28,297 nucleotides of DNA from CAZWSX01 sp964636985 (GTDB lineage Bacteria > Planctomycetota > Planctomycetia > Pirellulales > Pirellulaceae). The notes beneath the pieces were generated by a model that made no database searches, had not been told where the DNA came from, and was given only the letters and a program-made list of their open reading frames with translations. This document shows positions 15,283-21,907 of the stretch, piece after piece (the first letter of the stretch is position 1; each line of letters begins with the position of its first letter). The stretch lies in assembly GCA_964636985.1 (NCBI GenBank), contig CAZWSX010000051.1, positions 1 through 28,297 on the forward strand. Direction: 5' to 3'. Both the position numbers and the translations under genes were made by a program.

Positions 15283-17448
15283 ATGATTCGCCTTTGCCTG
15301 GTTCTTCATAACCACCAACCGGTCGGCAATTTCGATGGCGTTTTCGAGCAGGCGTATCAGGACAGTTACCTGCCCTTTCTCGATGTCTTCGAGCAATACC
15401 GCGACCTGAAAATCTCGCTGCACACTAGCGGCCCGCTGATGGAGTGGCTCGACGCCCGCCACGGCGAGTACCTCGATCGCTTGTCGAACCTGGTGAGCGA
15501 AGGCCGCGTCGAGATCATCGGCGGCGCCTTCTACGAGCCGATCCTCACGATGCTCCCCAGCCGCGACCGCGTGGGGCAAATCGCGTCGTACACCGACTGG
15601 CTCGAACGCCGTCTCGGCGGCAGCGTGAAAGGAATGTGGGTCCCCGAACGGGTATGGGAGCAATCGCTCGCCGCCGACATCGTGGATGCCGGCATCCGCT
15701 ATACCGTCTTGGACGACTTCCACTTCAAGAACGCGGGCCTCGTCGAGAGTGAACTCCAAGGGTATTACGTCACCGAGGAAGATGGCAAGGTGCTGTTCGT
15801 CTTCCCAGGCAGCGAACCCCTTCGCTACACGATTCCCTTTCAATCGCCGCAAGCGACGATCGACCACTTGCGTTCGATTGCCGAGCATCATCCCAATGCC
15901 ATTTCGGTGTTCGGGGATGACGGCGAAAAGTTCGGCACGTGGCCCGACACCAAAGCCCACGTTTACGAACGGGGTTGGCTGCGGCAGTTCTTCGACGCCC
16001 TCACGGCCAACAAGGACTGGATTAATTGCACCACGCTGGCCGAAGCAATCGACTCGGTACCACCGGCAGGGAAGATTTACATTCCCGACGGCAGCTACCG
16101 GGAAATGACCGAGTGGGCTCTCCCCGTCGGCCAGCAAAACGAATACGACCACGTGGTCCACGACATGGAACACGACCCGCGGTGGCCGCGCGTGAAACGG
16201 TTTGTCCGCGGCGGTTTTTGGCGGAACTTCAAGGTGAAGTACTCCGAAGCCAACGAGATGTACTCCCGCATGATGCTGGCCAGCAATCGGCTGGAGCAAA
16301 TCGAGCGCGACTACGCCGACGCGGCCACGCCTGATTCGCTCCGCCATGCCAAAACGGCTCTCTACCGAGGCCAATGCAACTGCCCCTACTGGCACGGTGC
16401 GTTCGGCGGCATCTACTTGCCTCACTTGCGGAATGCGATCTTCAACCAGCTGATCGCTTGCGACAACCTGCTCGATCAAACACAGGGCAAGACCGGCCCC
16501 TTCGTCGAGGCCTCCGCCGAAGACTTTAACTACGACGCCCGGCAAGAAGTGCGGTTGGCCAACGATAAGCTGATCGCGCTGGTCGCTCCGGCGGCTGGCG
16601 GCCAGATTTACGAAATCGACGTCCGCACGATCTGCCATAACCTCGGCGCCACGCTGACCCGTCGTCCTGAGGCTTATCACCGCAAAGTATTGGCGGGTCC
16701 GTCCGACGGCGCTGGTTCGGTCGCCAGCATTCACGATCGCGTCGTCTTCAAGCAAGCTGGCCTCGACCAGCGGTTGCAGTACGACAAAGTCCCGCACAAG
16801 ACACTGCAGGATCACTTCCTGCCGCACGAGGCCTCGCTCACGCAAGTGGCTCGCGGCGAAGCAGGCGAACTCGGCGACTTCGTGCAGGCGCCGTACGAAG
16901 CTAAACTCCGCCGCGCCAACGACCGCATCCAAATTCACCTCACGCGACAAGGCAAAGTGCTGGGCCGCGAAGTTCGGATCACCAAGGGTGTCACGCTCAC
17001 GTCGGGATCGAGCACGATGGAGATCGTGTATCTGCTGGAAAACCTGCCGGAAGACGCGCTCCACTTCGCGGTCTCGTTCAACCTCGCGGGGCTCCCTTCG
17101 GGCGCCGACGATCGCTACTTCCACATTGGCAGTCGCCGCTTGGGCCAACTGCAAACGGGCCTTGATCTGCACGACGAAACCGAACTCGGTTTGACCGATG
17201 AGTGGCTTGGCCTCGACGTGCGGCTTTCGACCAATCGGCCCACGAGCTTCTGGACGTTCCCGATCGAAACCGTCAGCCAGAGCGAAGGGGGCTTTGAACT
17301 CGTTCACCAATCGGTGATGGTGATGCCCCACTGGCGCGTGCAAGGCGACCCACAAGGCCGCTGGGGCGTAACGATCCAACTCACCGCCGACACCAGCCTG
17401 GCCGAAAGCCGCATGCAACCCGCAGCAGCTGCGACCAACATGGCCTAA
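15283..17448 (+). CDS. GH57 4-alpha-glucanotransferase / alpha-amylase
   Basis: A 721-residue glycoside hydrolase family 57 enzyme that acts on alpha-1,4-glucans. The catalytic (beta/alpha)7 barrel is at about 1-300: motif 1 'HNHQP' (9-13), motif 2 'GGAFYEPIL', motif 3 'WVPERVWE' with nucleophile Glu122, and motif 4 'FGDDGEKFG' (210-218) with the acid Asp at 212/213. These spacings closely match the Thermococcus 4-alpha-glucanotransferase, whose catalytic pair from memory is Glu123/Asp214. A helical DUF1925-like middle (about 310-400) and a beta-sandwich DUF1926-like C-terminus ('TVSQSEGGFELVHQSV') complete the usual architecture. There is no signal peptide, so it acts in the cytoplasm, consistent with glycogen or maltodextrin remodelling. 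ATG at 15283. The galT gene precedes it. Transferase versus hydrolase activity cannot be decided from sequence. Confidence 0.92.
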   Translation: MIRLCLVLHNHQPVGNFDGVFEQAYQDSYLPFLDVFEQYRDLKISLHTSGPLMEWLDARHGEYLDRLSNLVSEGRVEIIGGAFYEPILTMLPSRDRVGQIASYTDWLERRLGGSVKGMWVPERVWEQSLAADIVDAGIRYTVLDDFHFKNAGLVESELQGYYVTEEDGKVLFVFPGSEPLRYTIPFQSPQATIDHLRSIAEHHPNAISVFGDDGEKFGTWPDTKAHVYERGWLRQFFDALTANKDWINCTTLAEAIDSVPPAGKIYIPDGSYREMTEWALPVGQQNEYDHVVHDMEHDPRWPRVKRFVRGGFWRNFKVKYSEANEMYSRMMLASNRLEQIERDYADAATPDSLRHAKTALYRGQCNCPYWHGAFGGIYLPHLRNAIFNQLIACDNLLDQTQGKTGPFVEASAEDFNYDARQEVRLANDKLIALVAPAAGGQIYEIDVRTICHNLGATLTRRPEAYHRKVLAGPSDGAGSVASIHDRVVFKQAGLDQRLQYDKVPHKTLQDHFLPHEASLTQVARGEAGELGDFVQAPYEAKLRRANDRIQIHLTRQGKVLGREVRITKGVTLTSGSSTMEIVYLLENLPEDALHFAVSFNLAGLPSGADDRYFHIGSRRLGQLQTGLDLHDETELGLTDEWLGLDVRLSTNRPTSFWTFPIETVSQSEGGFELVHQSVMVMPHWRVQGDPQGRWGVTIQLTADTSLAESRMQPAAAATNMA

Positions 17449-17455
17449 GGGGTGG

Positions 17456-17480
17456 CACTGGCATCCTCAAGACGCCAGTG
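17456..17480 (+). terminator. Stem-loop after the GH57 gene
   Basis: CACTGGC (17456-17462) and GCCAGTG (17474-17480) form a perfect 7-bp stem with an 11-nt loop, 8 nt after the GH57 stop. No T-run follows, so it could be an mRNA 3'-end stabiliser or a dispersed repeat unit as easily as a terminator. Confidence 0.35.
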
Positions 17481-17508
17481 GGAGTGGTCGCTGTAATCAA
17501 AAGTCTTT

Positions 17509-17708
17509 AGGGCCGAAGGCCCGGCAGATCTTAGCCGGCGTGCGTAAGCCGCCGGCCGGTATTTGCGTGACGGAATCCTTATAGGCCCGAAGGGCCGACA
17601 GAAGAGCGAACCAACCGGATCTGTCGGCCCTTCGGGCCTTGGAATTCTATTGGAACCGGGACCCGTGCCCTCACGGGCACGGCTAAGATCTGTCGGGCCT
17701 TCGGCCCT
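17509..17708. repeat. About 200-bp nested palindrome (REP/MITE-like)
   Basis: The outer arms 17509-17537 and 17680-17708 are inverted repeats of 29 bp with one mismatch, both containing GGGCCGAAGGCCC and CAGATCTTAGCC. Inside them is a perfect 19-bp inverted repeat (17583-17601 with 17621-17639, AGGCCCGAAGGGCCGACAG). There is also a hairpin CCGTGCCC/GGGCACGG (17663-17670 with 17675-17682) and a GCCGGCG/CGCCGGC hairpin (17534-17540 with 17550-17556). The element lies between convergent genes and codes for nothing obvious. It resembles dispersed palindromic elements and could also end transcription from both sides. Confidence 0.8.
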
Positions 17709-17728
17709 GGTCTACTCAATGACCAAAC

Positions 17729-17803
17729 CTACTTCGCCGGCTTCGGGACGACGATCTGAATCGGCGGTGACGGCAACGTCCCCATCGAATTGCCGGTTCT
17801 GAC
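17729..17803 (-). pseudogene. Leftover C-terminus of a PPC-protein gene
   Basis: Read on the minus strand this stretch ends in '..TLPSPPIQIVVPKPAK' and a TAG stop at 17729-17731. The intact PPC-protein gene next door ends 'TLVTLPSRPIQIVVTKPAK', so about 15 of the last 20 residues are identical. At the DNA level the first 60 bases after each stop are near 78% identical, with many differences at third codon positions. No start or upstream domain remains: similarity stops at about 17803, just before the stop codon of the SMI1/KNR4-like gene at 17808. It is therefore a fragment of a diverged paralogue or of a duplicated 3' end. Confidence 0.7.
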
Positions 17804-17807
17804 CGAT

Positions 17808-18323
17808 CTACATCCAACCTTGTTCTCGTAAAAAAGAACTCCACTCATTTTCATAGGCATCGGTCCACGGTCCTTTGAACAGGCATGGAAATCGCCGTCC
17901 CATTAACACGTTTTCCATCAGATCGCTAAACGACGTTGCAATTACTGTGCTTTCTCCCGTGCCGTCTATGTATCGGCGAACGCGCCGAATCAGGCCGTCA
18001 CGAGAAAGTATAAACATCCCACTAGATGACTCTCCCCCAATGACGATGCCGGTATCGCCAACAATTTCAGACCATTGCCGAGTTGCGCGCTCAACTGCCC
18101 CCAGGCTGCAAGTATCGCTTCCTCCGAGGACTTCTAAATCAAAAGAGGCCCCGTTCGTGCTCTTTAAAAAATCGAGGTAGTCACCGGGCAGAAAAGGGTA
18201 CTTTTGGTGCAGTTGATTTGCGAATGAAGTGTTGTCGCAATCATAAATGCTGAAAACTATCGCAAATGCCGAGTCATCAAGAAGTTTTTGTCGGGCGATG
18301 TCGAGCTTTTCCTTCCAATGCAT
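17808..18323 (-). CDS. SMI1/KNR4 (SUKH)-like protein
   Basis: A 171-residue soluble protein. 'HQKYPFLPGDYLDFLKSTNG' (residues about 38-57) matches the start of the SMI1/KNR4 fold, where a proline-rich turn precedes '[DE]Y..FL...NG'. Later strands 'GIVIGGESSSGMFILSRDGL' and the helix 'FSDLMENVLMGRRFPCLF' fit the rest of the domain. Many bacterial members are immunity proteins for polymorphic toxins, but no toxin gene is visible here. The gene is visibly richer in A and T than its neighbours, suggesting separate origin. I chose the ATG at 18323; a longer TTG reading to 18371 has little support. It sits 55 bp downstream of the PPC gene and is directly followed by the leftover PPC C-terminus, as if inserted between them. 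Family call moderate, function inferred. Confidence 0.7.
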   Translation of the reverse strand: MHWKEKLDIARQKLLDDSAFAIVFSIYDCDNTSFANQLHQKYPFLPGDYLDFLKSTNGASFDLEVLGGSDTCSLGAVERATRQWSEIVGDTGIVIGGESSSGMFILSRDGLIRRVRRYIDGTGESTVIATSFSDLMENVLMGRRFPCLFKGPWTDAYENEWSSFLREQGWM

Positions 18324-18378
18324 CGTACACGCCCTGGAGTGAGAGCCACCTTCAAGAGGGCTGGATTGCAACGCCGCT

Positions 18379-20514
18379 CTACTTCGCAGGCTTCGTCACG
18401 ACGATTTGAATCGGCCGCGAGGGTAGCGTTACCAGCGTATTGGGCCGGTTCTTTTCGTTCGGATCTTTGTGATACGGAACCTGAGCTTGGCACTGTGCAG
18501 CCAACGTGTAGGTCCCTGGCTGCGTCCCGTTTTGAACTTGGACGCTCATCGTTCCCTCGGTCGCTCCGTCGGGCATGGCGACTTCGGACGCTTGAAAATT
18601 CCCTTGCCACTCCAGCGGCAACAACTTGGCGCCGCCGGTGAACTCGGGCCACAATCGCTTCAACGTGAATCTGATATCGGCTTTTTGCCCGGCTTCGATT
18701 TCTATCCGCTCGGCTTGCGGTACCAGTTCGAAAGGAGCCTTCTCGCGAATCGAAGCGGCCAATTGCTTGATCGGGCGGTTGCCGTTGTTCTGCCAGACGC
18801 GGTTGTAGTTGCGGACCTCGCGACGGATCGTCTGGTCTCCTCTTTTGAAGGTCGCGAAGAGCTTGAAATCGCCCGTCCAATCGGCAGCATTCTCATCGCA
18901 CCACAGAACGAACTTTCCCCGCGTATCGTTGGGAATCGTCGTCTCGGAAAAGTGGATGCTTGGCGGCAAGCCTTCGGCCGTGATCGTCACAGGTGTTCCT
19001 TCGCCATCGCGATGGTGGAGCACGATATCAAGGTACATCGCTCCCCCTTTCCACAAGGCGACGGCCGTTGCCTGATTGTTGTGGGATTGAACCGACGCGG
19101 GAAAGACATCGGGAACGCGCTTGACGATCCGCAGCACATACTGGTAGCGCAATCCGCCACGACGATAGCGATCTTGCACCATGATCCGGTACTTCTTCCC
19201 CTTTTCGAGGCCGAATTGCCCGGCCGGGTCGCGCAAATGCCCGTCGAAGGCGTTGGCCCGGTGTCCGTAGTCGTCGAACTCGTTCATCCGCTCTCCCTTT
19301 TCGTTGGTCAGGACGAAATAGGGATCGGTGGGGCAACCGAGTGACTCAGCGAACACATCGAACGCATAGTTGGTCGATTCTTCCGCGGTGAACTCGTACC
19401 AATCGATGTCCCGCGCCACGTCGCAGCGGCCACTGACGGCGCAAGGAATCGTCAACGACTGCGGCGAGTCGGACTTGTCGTTGGGCTCGCTCTCGAGGAC
19501 GACTGTTTCGTCGACGACCATCAGCGTGACGGGGTTGTAGGTTTCACCACGCGGCGTTTGAGGGCGAACCTGAGCGCCCATGATGCGGCACGTGGCAGCC
19601 GTCGGCATTTGGCTGTAATCGGTGGCTTGCTCGAAGTAGCGGAACGAATCGGCGCCGACATCAATCGGGCCGACCTGCGTTTTCCATTCTTCGACTTGGG
19701 CAAGAGCAAAGGCTGGCTGCGTCGCCGGTGACGCTCCGAAGTTTTGGCCATGAAACGTCAGTTCGGGATTCTCCCCCCGGCGAACCGCTCGCGGAGTCAC
19801 CGTTTCGACATGCGGTTGGTCGGTCACCAGAATCCGGTAGGGAGGTCCGCCGCGGTACGACAAGTCGTTGAACGTGATGAAATAGTCGCCGTCGGAAGCA
19901 GCCGTAAAGCAAATGAACGAATCGCGCCCGTGGTAGTCGCCGCTGGAAGCGAGCGTTCGCCCCGCGGAGTCGAGCACGCTCAGGTTCGCATCGAGCTGGA
20001 CTTCGAGCTTTTGGCACTCGACGTCAATCGAAACCCGCTGCCCCGCTTTGAGCGCGATCCGATAGAAATCGAGATTCGCGCCGTCGCTTCGGCCGTTGAT
20101 CGCGGTATTGACTTGAATCGTTTGCGCCTGCTCCGGCGAATCGTTGGGCTCGGTCTTGGTAACCTCCACAAGGCCACGCGAAACCTGAAACGATCGCGCA
20201 CCCGAAATCCCAAATCGCCCGACCACTCGCAGGTCGTAAATGCCGGGCGGAACGTCCGCGGCCACCGTCAGCGAGTAGCGATCCTTTTTTCCCTCAACAG
20301 CGACACCTGTAATGCCGGGATGATCGCACTGCAACGTCTTCCCTTCTTCCAGATGATTGCCATTCAGTTCCAGTTCGATCGTCGAACCAGGGGCGCCGCC
20401 GAGCGGATAAATCTGGTCGATGTACGGAGCCGGCAGTTGCGCAATCGCCGAAGAAACGAGGACCGCGGCGCAGCAAAACGCAAAGGACCAACTGCGAACG
20501 AGAGAGATGTTCAT
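18379..20514 (-). CDS. Secreted PPC (pre-peptidase) domain repeat protein
   Basis: A 711-residue exported beta-rich protein. The signal peptide covers residues 1-25 ('VLVSSAIAQ'). An IPT/TIG-like domain follows (about 28-112, 'IDQIYPLGGAPGSTIELELN'). The first PPC domain (about 118-230) opens with 'KTEPNDSPEQAQTI' and includes 'LDFYRIALKAGQRVSIDV'. A second TIG-like segment begins near 'VETVTPRAVRRGENPELTF', and a second PPC domain (about 340-460) opens with 'ESEPNDKSDSPQSL' and includes 'DIDWYEFTAEESTNYAFDV'. The rest is beta-sandwich-like. There is no enzyme domain, so the role is probably binding or a cell-surface scaffold. It is the last gene of the DUF1549-DUF1501-PPC operon, 35 bp after DUF1501. 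A diverged copy of its last 25 or so codons lies at 17729-17803. Confidence 0.85.
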   Translation of the reverse strand: MNISLVRSWSFAFCCAAVLVSSAIAQLPAPYIDQIYPLGGAPGSTIELELNGNHLEEGKTLQCDHPGITGVAVEGKKDRYSLTVAADVPPGIYDLRVVGRFGISGARSFQVSRGLVEVTKTEPNDSPEQAQTIQVNTAINGRSDGANLDFYRIALKAGQRVSIDVECQKLEVQLDANLSVLDSAGRTLASSGDYHGRDSFICFTAASDGDYFITFNDLSYRGGPPYRILVTDQPHVETVTPRAVRRGENPELTFHGQNFGASPATQPAFALAQVEEWKTQVGPIDVGADSFRYFEQATDYSQMPTAATCRIMGAQVRPQTPRGETYNPVTLMVVDETVVLESEPNDKSDSPQSLTIPCAVSGRCDVARDIDWYEFTAEESTNYAFDVFAESLGCPTDPYFVLTNEKGERMNEFDDYGHRANAFDGHLRDPAGQFGLEKGKKYRIMVQDRYRRGGLRYQYVLRIVKRVPDVFPASVQSHNNQATAVALWKGGAMYLDIVLHHRDGEGTPVTITAEGLPPSIHFSETTIPNDTRGKFVLWCDENAADWTGDFKLFATFKRGDQTIRREVRNYNRVWQNNGNRPIKQLAASIREKAPFELVPQAERIEIEAGQKADIRFTLKRLWPEFTGGAKLLPLEWQGNFQASEVAMPDGATEGTMSVQVQNGTQPGTYTLAAQCQAQVPYHKDPNEKNRPNTLVTLPSRPIQIVVTKPAK

Positions 20515-20549
20515 AGGAAGAAATCGCGAACGTGCTAAATCAAGCGGTG

Positions 20550-21878
20550 CTAAATCAAATCAGCGATCGGGCGGCCCTCATTGAGGACCGGCAACGGCCG
20601 CTGGGCTTGATCGTAGAAGACATGCTTGTAGTCGAGTCCGAGCGCGTGGTACATCGTCGATAGGACGCATCCAACACTCGCGGGCTTGCTGGTGGGGAAC
20701 TCCGCCTTGTCGTTGGTGGTTCCGATCGCCTGGCCCATCTTAAGGCCACCGCCTGAGTAGACGATGGTCATCGCGCCCGGCCAGTGATCGCGGCCGGCGC
20801 CGCCGTTGATCCGCGGCGTGCGTCCGAATTCGCCCATCACCATGACCAGAACGTCGTCTTGCATGCCGCGCTCGTGGAGATCGGAAACCAGCGCCGCCAG
20901 GCCCTGGTCGTACTTGGGCAACAGGTTGTTCTTAAGCTGGTTGAAGTTGTCGCCGTGCGTGTCCCAGCCACCGCCTGCTTGAACGGCGACGAAACGGACG
21001 CCCGACTCGACCAGCCGCCGGGCCAGCAAATAGCTTTGCCCGACATCGTGGCGGCCATAGCGTTCGCGGAGCTTGGGATCTTCCGATTGGATCTGGAATG
21101 CTTTTTGGGCCCGGTCGCTGGTCACCATCTCCATGGCGTCGCGATAGAACTTGTCGAGCCCGTCGATGTCGCCCTTGGTATCGATGTCGCGGCGAACGCG
21201 GTCGATCTGCGCCATCAAGCTGCTGCGGCGCTCGAGTCGCTCAGGCGAGACGCGGCCGGGGATCTTCAAGTTGCGTACCTGGAAACCGTCGTTGTTGGGA
21301 TCGCCTTCCGGCGTGAACGGATTGTGCGACGCTCCCAGGTAAGCAGCCTTGCTGAACGAAACATTGCTGGGGACCGTCACATAGGCGGGCATCCCCTGCT
21401 CTTTCGGCCCCAGCAGCGACGAGACCACGCTGCCGCACGAGGGGAAAATGTTGTCGTTCACTTCCAGCGTCGGTTGCCAGCCAGTCATCATCCACTGCGA
21501 ACCCATGCCGTGCCCGGCGTTGGTGTGGAAGGCCGACCGGACGAGCGCCATCTTGTCCATCACCTTCGACTGCCGCGGCAGATGCTCGCTGATGTCGATG
21601 CCCGAAACATTGGTCGCGATGGGTTTGAATTCCCCGCGGAACTCGACCGGCGCTTCGGGCTTGAGGTCGTACATGTCGATGTGACTCGGGCCACCAGGCA
21701 ACCAAATCAAGATCACCGACTTCTTGTTGACGGGCTTTCCTTCACTCGCCTTGGCGGCCTCGGTTCGCAGAACGCTCGCCAGCGAAATGCCGCCGATCCC
21801 CAGCGCACCCACCTTGAGCAAGTCACGGCGCGAAGTCCCCGAGCAATCACGGTTTTGACCCGCAACAACATTGAACAT
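20550..21878 (-). CDS. DUF1501 family protein, Tat-exported
   Basis: A 442-residue member of DUF1501, an alkaline-phosphatase/sulfatase-like fold that is very abundant in planctomycetes and has no established biochemical role. The N-terminus 'SRRDLLKVGALGIGGISLAS' is a twin-arginine signal, so it is exported folded, perhaps with a bound cofactor or metal. Family landmarks are 'LIWLPGGPSHIDMYDLKP' (near 55-75), 'VQAGGGWDTHGDNF' and 'VMGEFGRTPRINGGAGRDHW', where the conserved Asp, His and Glu resemble metal ligands of the sulfatase superfamily. ATG at 21878 with GAGAGG 5 nt upstream. It lies 29 bp after the DUF1549/DUF1553 gene and 35 bp before the PPC gene, the classic planctomycete arrangement. 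Confidence 0.92.
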   Translation of the reverse strand: MFNVVAGQNRDCSGTSRRDLLKVGALGIGGISLASVLRTEAAKASEGKPVNKKSVILIWLPGGPSHIDMYDLKPEAPVEFRGEFKPIATNVSGIDISEHLPRQSKVMDKMALVRSAFHTNAGHGMGSQWMMTGWQPTLEVNDNIFPSCGSVVSSLLGPKEQGMPAYVTVPSNVSFSKAAYLGASHNPFTPEGDPNNDGFQVRNLKIPGRVSPERLERRSSLMAQIDRVRRDIDTKGDIDGLDKFYRDAMEMVTSDRAQKAFQIQSEDPKLRERYGRHDVGQSYLLARRLVESGVRFVAVQAGGGWDTHGDNFNQLKNNLLPKYDQGLAALVSDLHERGMQDDVLVMVMGEFGRTPRINGGAGRDHWPGAMTIVYSGGGLKMGQAIGTTNDKAEFPTSKPASVGCVLSTMYHALGLDYKHVFYDQAQRPLPVLNEGRPIADLI

Positions 21879-21907
21879 GGCGACCTCTCAAAAAGTTAGT
21901 GGGGAAG

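Noticed and set aside
15049..17418. A 789-codon open frame antisense to the GH57 gene
   Set aside because: It has no recognisable domain and lies wholly opposite a well-supported GH57 gene; long antisense frames are expected in G+C-rich coding DNA with biased third positions.
17509..17708. CRISPR-like array
   Set aside because: The repeats are inverted and nested, not regularly spaced direct repeats, and there are no cas genes.
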